Part shown: in pieces, positions 1 through 6,269 of the stretch
Position numbering within the stretch: the first letter of the stretch is position 1
Layout of the letters: each line of letters opens with the position of its first letter
Notes under the pieces: model-generated
Databases searched by the model: none
What the model saw: only the letters and a program-made list of their open reading frames with translations
What the model was told of the DNA's origin: nothing
Program-made: the position numbers and the translations under genes
Assembly (NCBI GenBank): GCA_018712955.1
Contig: DVGB01000075.1
Location: 1-32,444 of the forward strand
Source of the DNA: Candidatus Aveggerthella stercoripullorum
Lineage (GTDB): Bacteria; Actinomycetota; Coriobacteriia; Coriobacteriales; Eggerthellaceae
Direction: 5' to 3'
DNA: 32,444 bases

Positions 1-116
1 CAGCTCGATACGGTGGTTTGGCGCACGCCGACGCGCTTTGCCAGCTGGTCCTGGCTCAAGCCGAGGTCGAAGCGGATGGCGTTGATGTTGTCGCCGACGG
101 CATTGGCGTTGCGCAC
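1..116 (-). CDS. XRE-type helix-turn-helix regulator, N-terminal part (cut by window start)
   Basis: Reading the minus strand from a GTG at 116 gives about 38 residues, TVRNANAVGDNINAIRFDLG after the upstream Thr codon, followed by LSQDQLAKRVGVRQTTVS. The second part is the classic Cro/C1 helix-turn-helix core (LSQ-x-QLA-x-x-x-GV-x-x-x-TVS). A purine-rich ribosome site (GGGAAAGG) lies about 8 bases upstream of the GTG. The frame runs off the window edge, so the length and any C-terminal domain are unknown. It is divergent from the small helix-turn-helix gene at 368. Function inferred: DNA-binding transcriptional regulator. The start codon choice rests on the ribosome site only. Confidence 0.7.
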   Translation of the reverse strand, partial: MRNANAVGDNINAIRFDLGLSQDQLAKRVGVRQTTVSS

Positions 117-313
117 GGTCGTTTCCTTTCCCGTATGCGTGCAGAGGCTGGAAGCATGCTTGGGCATAGTTCGCTCTCGCGGCATCGCGCGACGCTTGCA
201 TCTCCATGCCCAAAGGGGCGGCGTACGGCTAAGAATGCGGGCGGCATACGCGTCCGCAGCCGTCTGACCTCCTGCTCCTTATTCGAATGCTAGCAGGCTT
301 GTCGCAACGAAAG

Positions 314-347
314 TTGCCGGTCAGCATGAATACCATTTAAAATGGTA
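314..347 (+). promoter_or_regulatory. Promoter with overlapping 17-base palindromic operator candidate
   Basis: Positions 331-347 read TACCATTT-A-AAATGGTA, two perfect 8-base arms around one base. A possible -35 (TTGCCG, 314-319) and -10 (TAAAAT, 338-343) are 18 bases apart, so the -10 lies inside the right half of the palindrome. The next gene, a small helix-turn-helix protein, starts 20 bases downstream. A repressor bound here would block RNA polymerase. The palindrome is directly visible; its binding by either neighbouring regulator is inference. Confidence 0.5.
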
Positions 348-367
348 GGCAAATCGAGGAGGCGGGG

Positions 368-580
368 ATGGATAACTGGCTGGTCAAAGCGCGCAAGGCT
401 TCGGGACTGACGGCTGAGAGGTGCGCTGAGGTGCTTGGGTGTCCGTGCGCCGACTACCTCCATTTAGAACGGCATCCTGGCGACATTACGCTCAACGAGC
501 TTCATGCGCTTCGGCGCGAGTTCAACGCCGAAGCACGCCGCATTGTCTGGGGATGGCTGAGAGAGTTCGAAGCGCAGTAA
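368..580 (+). CDS. Small helix-turn-helix (XRE-like) protein, 70 aa
   Basis: A 70-residue protein starting at ATG 368 with a strong ribosome site (GAGGAGG) about 7 bases upstream. Residues 5-45 (VKARKASGLTAERCAEVLGC and the following segment to LNELHALRREF) fit a Cro/C1-like helix-turn-helix: helix 1 RKASGLT, helix 2 AERCAEVLG, recognition helix in CADYLHLERHPGDIT, then a capping helix. No other domain fits in this length. It sits just downstream of a palindrome at 331-347, which points to autoregulation. The partner regulator at 1-116 is divergent. What it regulates beyond itself cannot be told from the window. Confidence 0.75.
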   Translation: MDNWLVKARKASGLTAERCAEVLGCPCADYLHLERHPGDITLNELHALRREFNAEARRIVWGWLREFEAQ

Positions 581-678
581 CGAGAGCAGGCTTCTGGTGC
601 ACGTTCGGCTGCTAGAGCGCGCTTGAGCTGTGCCGTGGAATCTCTGTGCGGTCGCCTTTCTGCCGCCGTGCGCTCGTC

Positions 679-684
679 TACAAT
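679..684 (+). promoter_or_regulatory. -10 hexamer TACAAT upstream of the 707 gene
   Basis: TACAAT lies 22 bases before the ATG at 707. No convincing -35 is visible at the usual distance. Low-information call that rests on the hexamer and its position only. Confidence 0.3.
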
Positions 685-706
685 GCTCGCGAAAGAAAGG
701 GGACGC

Positions 707-1111
707 ATGGCAGAGGACAAGCGCTATTCCATCATTTCGGTTGCCGACGACGAAGATGAGGACGTAGTCATTCAAGCAGGGGTTGTGGCCGGTGCGGAGG
801 ATGTGCCTGCTTCGGAAGAAGGAGGCGTGACGGCGGCCGCCGCATCTGCGGCAGACGCGGTCCAAACGGTTCGAAATGATTCGCCCGATCGACCGGAAAC
901 GCCTTCTGACGTGCCCGAACTTACCCCCGAAGAGAAACGCCGTCTCGCGCGCGCAGCAGCGCGCGAAGAGGAGCTCGAGCGCCTGCGCGAGACCGAGCGG
1001 CAGTTGGCGGCAAAGCCTGAGCAGTCAAGGATGCACAAGATAGTACTGGCGTTATTCGCCCTTGGCGTAGTGGTCTTCGCCGTGTGCTACTACGTCTTTT
1101 TCATGGCATAG
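707..1111 (+). CDS. Hypothetical protein with acidic N-terminus and C-terminal membrane anchor
   Basis: 134 residues. The ATG at 707 was chosen because GAAAGAAAGGGG lies just before it; an upstream in-frame GTG-type start at 623 has no ribosome site. The first 80 residues are acidic and low in complexity (clusters such as DDEDED, and many Ala, Glu and Asp). Residues about 75-105 are Glu/Arg-rich and probably helical. Residues about 112-133 (IVLALFALGVVVFAVCYYVF) form a single transmembrane segment that ends almost at the C-terminus, so the bulk should face the cytoplasm as a tail-anchored protein. No family recognised. It precedes another single-span protein with an acidic N-terminus (1251), and the two may be functionally linked. 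Confidence 0.75.
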   Translation: MAEDKRYSIISVADDEDEDVVIQAGVVAGAEDVPASEEGGVTAAAASAADAVQTVRNDSPDRPETPSDVPELTPEEKRRLARAAAREEELERLRETERQLAAKPEQSRMHKIVLALFALGVVVFAVCYYVFFMA

Positions 1112-1250
1112 GCAGCCTTGCGATAAAATAAGCTATCTATTCGCTTCGACATGTGGACCGCACGTTGTCTTGCCAGGCGGTCTTTCGGTCGATTGCGCAC
1201 AGCCACCAGGCTGCTTTGAGTACTGTCCGAAAATCAAGGAGGGCCGGCGG

Positions 1251-2561
1251 ATGTTCAAACGCACGCGCAAAAACGAAGAAGACGTCTTCGACCCGAATTC
1301 CGAGAGGGCGGACGAAGGTGCGGAGGCTCAAAAGCGTTCGGAAACCCTTCGCGACGATGCTGATATCGCGCTCGATACGCTGTATGAGGATGCAGAGGAG
1401 ACGCTTGCGGAGCCCGTTGTTCCGAAAAGCGTTGACTCCGCAGAGGATGGAGAGGAATTCTCGACGACGGACGTAGGTTACTGGCCTGACGACCAGGAGG
1501 CCGAAGTGTCCGAGGGGGGTGCCTACGCTGTCTACGACGGCGCAGAAGAGCCCGCTCCGGTGTACGAGGGCGCTCATGCAGCTTCGGACGACGAAGAGTC
1601 GACGCTTGGCTTCGGGGACCATTATCAGGACTATTACAACCAATCCTACGATGATGCCCAGGCGGGACCCGATGCGCTCACGAGCTTGGAGCCCATGAAG
1701 ACTACGAGCTTCCAGCCTATTGGCAAGCAGCAGCGCCCGCCGCGCGGCAGCCATGCGAAGCCCGAGCCTCAGCTTTCTGAACGTCAGCTTAAATCGCGCC
1801 GTATGCGCCGTGTGCTCATTGCCGTGATCCTGGTCATCATTGCGCTCATGGTCGTTCTTGGCATCTTGCTCTTCCAGTTTGTTCGCGTAAGCCAGAATGC
1901 CGTGATTCAGCAGGTGCAGCAGGAAGGCTCTCAGACCATCGAGTCGACGGAAGGAACGGGCGACGCCACTGACGCTACCTCTGCTGCCGTGCGCACGACT
2001 GAAGTTCCCTTGCTCACGTCGGTTATGGGCATGGGCCAGGATGAGGCCATTGCCGCCATCGGGCATGGTGCCGTGGTGTCCGGTTCTCTTGACGTGAACG
2101 AAGAAGGCAACCCCATCCGCCAGCGCGTCACGGTCGTTCTGACCGAAGAGCCCGCCGACGCCCTTTCCGGAACGCCGACGGTCTACCTCGGATTGAACGA
2201 AGAGGGCAAGGTCATCATGGCGGGCTATTCCGCTGCGACTGCAAGTCTTGGCTACGGCAACTTGAGCTTTGCGGACGCCGTCCAGAACGAGAACATCGTG
2301 GAGAAGACGCTCGACGAAGCCGGGCTCTCGGTTCCTGCTGGTTCTGCCGTCCTGCCTGAAGACCGGGCTGCGTACTGCACCTATGCAAGCGACGGAACCA
2401 CGCTCGTCGAAGAGAACTGCACGTTCAATGGCGAGGCGGACGTGAACGGGACGCGTTACACCTGGTCGTCCATGCTGATGTACAACTACACGGCTGCGAA
2501 CGCCTCCGGCAATCTTGCGGACACCATCCGCCAGATTTACATCTACATTAACGCGGCCTAG
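1251..2561 (+). CDS. Hypothetical single-pass membrane protein with extracytoplasmic C-terminal domain
   Basis: 436 residues from ATG 1251, preceded by AAGGAGG with 8-base spacing; longer in-frame extensions lack a ribosome site. Residues 1-180 are acidic and low in complexity (many Glu, Asp, Ala and Tyr, with a run of DYYNQSYDD type). Arg/Lys-rich residues 176-184 precede a hydrophobic segment at about 185-210 (VLIAVILVIIALMVVLGILL), which by the positive-inside rule puts the N-terminal part in the cytoplasm. The remaining 220 residues, with Thr/Ser/Gly-rich linker and mixed alpha/beta character, would lie outside. The C-terminal part has two Cys (in YCTYA and ENCTF) that could form a disulfide. 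No family recognised. A strong hairpin terminator follows. Confidence 0.8.
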   Translation: MFKRTRKNEEDVFDPNSERADEGAEAQKRSETLRDDADIALDTLYEDAEETLAEPVVPKSVDSAEDGEEFSTTDVGYWPDDQEAEVSEGGAYAVYDGAEEPAPVYEGAHAASDDEESTLGFGDHYQDYYNQSYDDAQAGPDALTSLEPMKTTSFQPIGKQQRPPRGSHAKPEPQLSERQLKSRRMRRVLIAVILVIIALMVVLGILLFQFVRVSQNAVIQQVQQEGSQTIESTEGTGDATDATSAAVRTTEVPLLTSVMGMGQDEAIAAIGHGAVVSGSLDVNEEGNPIRQRVTVVLTEEPADALSGTPTVYLGLNEEGKVIMAGYSAATASLGYGNLSFADAVQNENIVEKTLDEAGLSVPAGSAVLPEDRAAYCTYASDGTTLVEENCTFNGEADVNGTRYTWSSMLMYNYTAANASGNLADTIRQIYIYINAA

Positions 2562-2593
2562 CCGTTGCCTGCGCATCAGGCTTCCGAAAACGC

Positions 2594-2640
2594 GACGCCC
2601 GCGCCATGCCGTCGTCAGACGTGCGTGGCGCGGGCGTTTT
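2594..2640 (+). terminator. Intrinsic terminator after the 1251-2561 gene
   Basis: CGCCCGCGCCATGC (2596-2609) pairs with GCGTGGCGCGGGCG (2624-2637) with one G-T wobble, and TTTT follows (2637-2640). It lies between convergent genes, so it may also stop transcripts from the minus-strand ATPase gene, although the minus side has only a short T run. Confidence 0.75.
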
Positions 2641-2682
2641 GCCTGCAGGGGGGGGCAACGTTGCCGCTGTGCGGTGGCTTTC

Positions 2683-4233
2683 TTACTTTTTCAGGCCGCC
2701 GAACAGGCCGCGCAGAAGCTGGCGGCCGGCTTCTTTGCCGATCTGACCGATGATGGACGACGCGGTGCGGCTTACGTCCTTCATGACCTGAGCTTGGACT
2801 TTCTGGCGTTCGCGCTCTTCGCGCTCTGCCGCCTTCTCCGCTTCGCGCTCTGCTTTGGCGGCAGCTTTCGCCTCCTCTTCGGCGCGCTTTTCATCCTCTT
2901 CCTGGCGCGCCTGCTCTTCGGCTGCCTGCTGCGCTTCCGCCGCGGCGGCTTCGGCCTCTCCCTGAATGGTCTCGAAGGCGGATTCGCGGTCGACTGCCGT
3001 GCCGTACTTTTCCATGAGCTGTGACTGCGCTGCGCGAGCAGCCTGCATGGTCTCGGCGGATGCAGCGGCCATCAAGCACTGGGGTGGCAGGATCTTCGCG
3101 TTCTCCACCACGCTCGGGCGGCCTTCCGCATCGAGGAAGGACACGAGCGCCTCGCCCGTGCCGAGCTCCAGGATGACGTCTTCGGACTTGAACGCCGGGT
3201 TCTCGCGGAAGGATTCCGCTGCAGCGCGCACGGACTTCTGCTCGGCGGGCGTGTAGGCGCGCAGTCCGTGCTGGATGCGGTTGGACAGCTGGGCGAGCAC
3301 TTCGTCGGGGATGTCGCTCGGGGACTGCGTGATGAAGTAGACGCCTACGCCTTTCGAGCGAATGAGCTTGACCACTTGGACCATCTTGTCGAGCAGCTCC
3401 TTCGGCATGCCGTTGAACAGCAGGTGCGCTTCGTCGAAGAAGAACACGAACTTCGGCTTGTCCATGTCGCCTACTTCCGGCAGCGTTTCGAACAGCTCGG
3501 AGAGCATCCACAGGAGGAACATCGCGTAGATTTGCGGGCTTTGAATGAGCTTTGCGGCATTCAGCACATTTACATAGCCCTTGCCGTTTTCATCGCACGC
3601 GAACCAGTCCGCCAGATCGAGCGCCGGCTCGCCGAAGAATTTGTCTCCGCCTTCGTCCTCGATAGAGATGAGCGCGCGCAGGATGGCGCCAGTCGACTGC
3701 GAGGAGACTTTGCCGTACGTGGTCTCGAACTCTTTCGCATGCTCGGCGGAGTAGTTGAGCATGGCGCGCAGATCTTTCAGGTCGATAAGCAGAAGCTGCT
3801 TGTCGTCGGCAATGCGGAAAACGATGTTGAGCACGCCTTCCTGCACTTCCGTCAGGCCGAGCAGGCGGGAGAGCAGGGTGGGGCCCATGTCGGAGATGGT
3901 GATGCGCACGGGGATGTCTTCGCCGTCCAGCATGTCCCAGAAACGGCAAGGGCAGCCGGTCAGAGACCAGTTTTCGATGCCGAACCTCTCGACGCGCTCG
4001 CGGATGTTGTCAGTGTCGTCGCCTGCCTGGCACATGCCGGTGATATCGCCTTTGACGTCCGCCATGAACACCGGTACGCCTGCGTGGGAGAACCCTTCTG
4101 CGAGCACTTTGAGCGTGACGGTCTTTCCCGTGCCGGACGCGCCGGCGATGAGACCGTGGCGGTTGGCCTGGTTCAGCAGCAGGTAGCAGGGATTCTCTCC
4201 CTGGGCGACCCAAAGTTTGTCATCAAGCAGCAT
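2683..4233 (-). CDS. HerA/YjgR-type (DUF853) P-loop ATPase
   Basis: 516 residues, close to the usual length of the YjgR/DUF853 family. Walker A is GASGTGKT at residues 31-38. Walker B is FVFFFDEAHLLF near residue 260-270. A helicase-like SKGVGVYFITQSPSDIP motif follows, as in HerA/FtsK-type hexameric ATPases. Residues about 415-490 are a highly charged Glu/Ala/Lys/Arg coiled coil (EEAKAAAKAEREAEKAAERE type), and the C-terminus is basic and glycine-rich (QLLRGLFGGLKK). AAGGAGG sits 5-6 bases before the ATG, and a perfect TATAAT lies about 50 bases upstream on the same strand. It is monocistronic. The family is widely conserved but its physiological substrate is not established; DNA translocation is inferred from homology. 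Confidence 0.9.
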   Translation of the reverse strand: MLLDDKLWVAQGENPCYLLLNQANRHGLIAGASGTGKTVTLKVLAEGFSHAGVPVFMADVKGDITGMCQAGDDTDNIRERVERFGIENWSLTGCPCRFWDMLDGEDIPVRITISDMGPTLLSRLLGLTEVQEGVLNIVFRIADDKQLLLIDLKDLRAMLNYSAEHAKEFETTYGKVSSQSTGAILRALISIEDEGGDKFFGEPALDLADWFACDENGKGYVNVLNAAKLIQSPQIYAMFLLWMLSELFETLPEVGDMDKPKFVFFFDEAHLLFNGMPKELLDKMVQVVKLIRSKGVGVYFITQSPSDIPDEVLAQLSNRIQHGLRAYTPAEQKSVRAAAESFRENPAFKSEDVILELGTGEALVSFLDAEGRPSVVENAKILPPQCLMAAASAETMQAARAAQSQLMEKYGTAVDRESAFETIQGEAEAAAAEAQQAAEEQARQEEDEKRAEEEAKAAAKAEREAEKAAEREERERQKVQAQVMKDVSRTASSIIGQIGKEAGRQLLRGLFGGLKK

Positions 4234-4283
4234 GGTTCCTCCTTGAAGGGCGCTTGGCGCCCGCGTGGTTTCTGTTCGGGGAG

Positions 4284-4289
4284 ATTATA
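4284..4289 (-). promoter_or_regulatory. -10 element TATAAT for the DUF853 ATPase gene
   Basis: On the minus strand positions 4289-4284 read TATAAT, a perfect -10 hexamer about 50 bases upstream of the ATPase start. No good -35 is visible. Confidence 0.5.
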
Positions 4290-4557
4290 CGTGCTTGGCG
4301 ACGAAACGCCGTGTAGGGGGCCTATCGGGGTAAAAGAGAGCCTTTTGCTAAACGGGTGCTTGAACCAAGCGTGGGCGCCCGAGTCTCCTCGCAAAATGGC
4401 AGGGGATAGCGCAGTCGGCCGCTCAAGGCGCGGTGTCGGGCGCGTTGCCAGGACAAGAGGCGCTGAGGGCTTGCGGACACAGGGGAGCGGTGCAGGCCGG
4501 GCGTGCGACATTCCGAGCGTGCAACCCCATAAAATCTCCTCTTGCAGGGGAGGTTTC

Positions 4558-4665
4558 GTGCTGGTAATCTATAGCAGCTGTCAACAAGCGGGGGTAGTTC
4601 CCTCCACCTGGTTCGGCAAAGCCGATGGGTCGCATGAATACGAAGCTTTCTGCGAAAGCATCTGA
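4558..4665 (+). CDS. Possible 35-residue leader peptide ahead of infC
   Basis: GTG 4558 is preceded by GGGGAGG (4547-4553) with 4 bases between. It opens a frame of 35 codons that stops with TGA at 4663-4665, 12 bases before the terminator hairpin at 4678. The predicted peptide (starting MLVIYSSCQQ, ending EAFCESI) resembles nothing I know and has no run of one amino acid that would suggest classic amino-acid attenuation. The ribosome site could be fortuitous, since this stretch also folds into hairpins (4613-4625 and 4645-4659). It is listed because a translated leader stopping next to a terminator would be a plausible control device. Confidence 0.25.
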   Translation: MLVIYSSCQQAGVVPSTWFGKADGSHEYEAFCESI

Positions 4666-4702
4666 TGAAACATGGGGACCCGCGGCATACCGCGGGTTTT
4701 TT
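4613..4702 (+). promoter_or_regulatory. Structured infC leader with hairpins and attenuator-like terminator
   Basis: Three stem-loops follow in order: TCGGC/GCCGA (4613-4617 with 4621-4625), GCTTTC/GAAAGC (4645-4650 with 4654-4659), and a terminator ACCCGCGG/CCGCGGGT (4678-4685 with 4690-4697) followed by six T. Only 39 bases separate the terminator from the infC start, and no second promoter is obvious between them. In other bacteria this operon is controlled by L20 binding to its own leader, by transcription attenuation in Bacillus. An L20-type or other attenuator is therefore plausible here; which one is not shown by the sequence. Confidence 0.5.
4678..4702 (+). terminator. Intrinsic terminator in the infC leader
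   Basis: A perfect 8-base stem, ACCCGCGG (4678-4685) and CCGCGGGT (4690-4697), with a 4-base loop and TTTTTT at 4697-4702. There is no upstream gene on this strand within 2 kb whose end it would mark, which supports a role as an attenuator. Confidence 0.85.
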
Positions 4703-4741
4703 GTTGACTGCAGGCATCGCATACGCAAGGAGGTGAGCGCG

Positions 4742-5302
4742 ATAGCTGCTCAGGAGCCACGGCTCAACGAAGAGATTGATGTCAAAGAATGCCGCCTCAT
4801 CGGCTACGATGGCGCCCAGCTGGGCATTTACGCCATCTCGGAGGCTCAGCGCATCGCTGACAACCAGTCTCTGGATTTGGTGGAGATTGCACCGAATGCG
4901 GACCCGCCAGTCTGCCGCATCATGGACTACGGGAAGTTCAAGTACGACCAGGCTATCAAGGCGAAGCAGGCGCGCAAGAACCAGAGCAGGGTGGAAACGA
5001 AGGAAATGAAGTTCCGCCCGAAGATCGATGTCGGCGACTACACCACCAAGAAGAAGCATGTCCTGCGATTCTTGGAAGCCGGCAGCAAGGTGAAGATCAC
5101 CATCATGTTCCGCGGTCGCGAAATGGCCCATCCCGAACAGGGCTTGACGATCCTGGAGCGTTTGGCGGACGACCTGAAGGACGTGGCGGTCATTGAGAAC
5201 CAGCCCAAGATGGAAGGCCGCAACATGCACATGCTGATTGCTCCGCTGCCCGCTGCGGCGAAGAAAAAGAAAGAACAGGAAAAGCAGGAAGGAAAGGAAT
5301 AG
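4742..5302 (+). CDS. infC: Translation initiation factor IF-3, apparently with an ATA start codon
   Basis: IF-3 binds the 30S subunit, proofreads start-codon selection and keeps subunits apart. The protein shows the N-terminal domain ([20 protein letters not shown], then [25 protein letters not shown] split over two segments) and the C-terminal domain ([20 protein letters not shown], then [19 protein letters not shown]), with a Lys/Glu tail. No ATG precedes the conserved region in frame closely. AAGGAGGTGA at 4727-4736 is a near-complete anti-Shine-Dalgarno match; the in-frame GTG at 4733 lies inside it, whereas ATA at 4742 sits at ideal spacing. Rare starts (ATT, ATC, ATA) are well known for infC, where IF-3 represses its own translation. 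With this start it has 186 residues. It heads infC-rpmI-rplT. Confidence 0.92.
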   Translation: MAAQEPRLNEEIDVKECRLIGYDGAQLGIYAISEAQRIADNQSLDLVEIAPNADPPVCRIMDYGKFKYDQAIKAKQARKNQSRVETKEMKFRPKIDVGDYTTKKKHVLRFLEAGSKVKITIMFRGREMAHPEQGLTILERLADDLKDVAVIENQPKMEGRNMHMLIAPLPAAAKKKKEQEKQEGKE

Positions 5303-5306
5303 CCTT

Positions 5307-5504
5307 ATGCCCAAGATGAAGACCCACCGCGGTACCGCTAAGCGCTTCCGCGTGACCGGTTCCGGCAAGATCATGCGTGCCAAGGCGTACAAAAGCCACA
5401 TCATGACCAAGAAAAGCCCGAAGCGCAAGCGCAACTTCCGCAAAGAGACGGAGCTGGCTACCGCTGATCGCAAGGTAGTCGCGCGCAACCTCGGCCTTCG
5501 CTAA
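5307..5504 (+). CDS. rpmI: Large ribosomal subunit protein bL35
   Basis: 65 residues starting [20 protein letters not shown], the standard length and N-terminus of bL35, with the conserved basic stretch [16 protein letters not shown] in the middle and LG near the end. ATG 5307 lies 4 bases after the infC stop and is preceded by GGAAAGGA within the infC coding end, so translation is probably coupled. bL35 is a basic structural protein of the 50S subunit. It is the second gene of infC-rpmI-rplT. Nothing unusual. Confidence 0.97.
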   Translation: MPKMKTHRGTAKRFRVTGSGKIMRAKAYKSHIMTKKSPKRKRNFRKETELATADRKVVARNLGLR

Positions 5505-5526
5505 GCAGATAAAAAGGAGATAAGAC

Positions 5527-5883
5527 ATGGCTCGTATCAAGCGCGCAGTTCATGCGCATAAGAAGCGTCGCACCATCCTCAAGCGTGCGAAGGGTTACTA
5601 TGGCGCGAAATCGCGTTCGTACACCGCTGCGAAGGAACAGGTCCAGCACTCGCTGCAGTACATGTACCGCGACCGTCGCAACAAGAAGCGCGAAATCCGT
5701 CGTCTCTGGATCACCCGCATCAACGCGGGCGCTCGCCTGAACGGCATCTCCTATTCCCGCTTCATGAACGGTCTGAAGCGTGCGGGCGTGGAGCTTGACC
5801 GCAAGGTCCTCTCCGACATGGCCATCGCCGACCCGCAGGCCTTCTCCGCCATCTGCGAGATCGCCAAGGCTGCCCTCAAGTAA
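5527..5883 (+). CDS. rplT: Large ribosomal subunit protein bL20
   Basis: 118 residues, the standard bL20 length. The N-terminus [20 protein letters not shown] is the long basic extension that threads through 23S rRNA. The segment [20 protein letters not shown] and the C-terminal globular part ([20 protein letters not shown]) are typical. AAAAGGAGATA precedes the ATG. bL20 is needed for early 50S assembly and, in bacteria studied, represses its own operon by binding the infC leader; the leader here is structured, so the same loop is possible. It is last in the operon and followed by a hairpin. Confidence 0.97.
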   Translation: MARIKRAVHAHKKRRTILKRAKGYYGAKSRSYTAAKEQVQHSLQYMYRDRRNKKREIRRLWITRINAGARLNGISYSRFMNGLKRAGVELDRKVLSDMAIADPQAFSAICEIAKAALK

Positions 5884-5912
5884 ACAAGCGTGCAGCCAAA
5901 GCCACGATTGTG

Positions 5913-5943
5913 AAGAATGCGTCGCTTCCAGGGCGCATTCTTT
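5913..5943 (+). terminator. Probable terminator of infC-rpmI-rplT
   Basis: AAGAATGCG (5913-5921) pairs perfectly with CGCATTCTT (5934-5942), loop 12 bases, followed by only one or two more T. It separates the ribosomal operon from the tRNA promoter. Confidence 0.55.
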
Positions 5944-5954
5944 GCGTCATGGCG

Positions 5955-5960
5955 TATAAT
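5955..5960 (+). promoter_or_regulatory. -10 element TATAAT of the tRNA-Arg gene
   Basis: A perfect TATAAT ends 11 bases before the first base of the tRNA. No clear -35 at 16-18 bases upstream. Confidence 0.6.
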
Positions 5961-5971
5961 GCTTTCGTTTC

Positions 5972-6047
5972 GCCCTTGTAGCTCAGGGGATAGAGCGTCT
6001 GCCTCCGGAGCAGAAAGCCGCAGGTTCGAATCCTGTCAAGGGCACCA
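5972..6047 (+). tRNA. tRNA-Arg, anticodon CCG
   Basis: All four arms can be drawn. Acceptor GCCCTTG (5972-5978) pairs with CAAGGGC (6037-6043). D arm GCTC/GAGC is 5981-5984 with 5993-5996. The anticodon stem is TCTGC/GCAGA (5998-6002 with 6010-6014), its loop reads CTCCGGA with anticodon CCG at 6005-6007, and the T arm GCAGG/CCTGT encloses TTCGAAT. The discriminator is A6044, and CCA is encoded at 6045-6047. It decodes CGG. A promoter -10 lies just upstream and a strong terminator follows, so it is a single-gene transcript. Confidence 0.97.
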
Positions 6048-6057
6048 GCGAAACACC

Positions 6058-6086
6058 AGGTCAGAGGGTAAACCTCTGACCTTTTT
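6058..6086 (+). terminator. Strong intrinsic terminator after tRNA-Arg
   Basis: AGGTCAGAGG (6058-6067) and CCTCTGACCT (6073-6082) form a perfect 10-base stem with a 5-base loop, followed by a run of T to 6086. Confidence 0.92.
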
Positions 6087-6097
6087 GCGATTTTGAG

Positions 6098-6113
6098 CCA
6101 AATTTGGACCAAA
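6098..6113. repeat. Overlapping short palindromes
   Basis: CCAAATTTGG (6098-6107) is a perfect 10-base palindrome, and TTTGG-A-CCAAA (6103-6113) overlaps it. They lie between the tRNA terminator and the small double-glycine gene at 6270. Possible operator; no regulator is assigned. Confidence 0.35.
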
Positions 6114-6269
6114 CTGTTCGGCGTTCTGTCGCTTGGCTGCAAGCTCACACTTGTCGAAACAAGGATTTTGCATGCGGATGGCACGTTGCCGATAGCTCGC
6201 GTTGCGGCGCGTCAAAACGTCATGGTAAGCTCGATGCAAAGCTGTCTGCCGCGAGAGGGGGAGGACCCC

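Larger units (their letters stand above)
4234..4741. other. Intergenic region between the DUF853 ATPase and infC
   Basis: 508 bases between divergent genes. The left end holds the minus-strand promoter of the ATPase gene. 4310-4540 shows no convincing gene: open frames there have no ribosome site or recognisable protein. From about 4545 to 4702 it looks like a structured 5' leader of infC, with several hairpins, a short open frame with its own ribosome site, and an intrinsic terminator; these are listed separately. Confidence 0.6.

Noticed and set aside
4173-4511. Minus-strand frame in the ATPase-infC gap as a gene
   Set aside because: It has no ribosome site, overlaps the ATPase start and promoter, and its translation resembles no protein.
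4661-4672. CTGATGAAAC resembling hammerhead ribozyme core bases
   Set aside because: The core elements are contiguous with no stem II between them, and no matching stems I and III were found.
4671-4702. T-box-like string ATGGGGACCCGCGG in the infC leader
   Set aside because: It differs from the conserved TGGNACCGCG by an extra base, no stem I features with a specifier could be drawn, and infC is not a usual T-box target. A covariance-model search would settle it.
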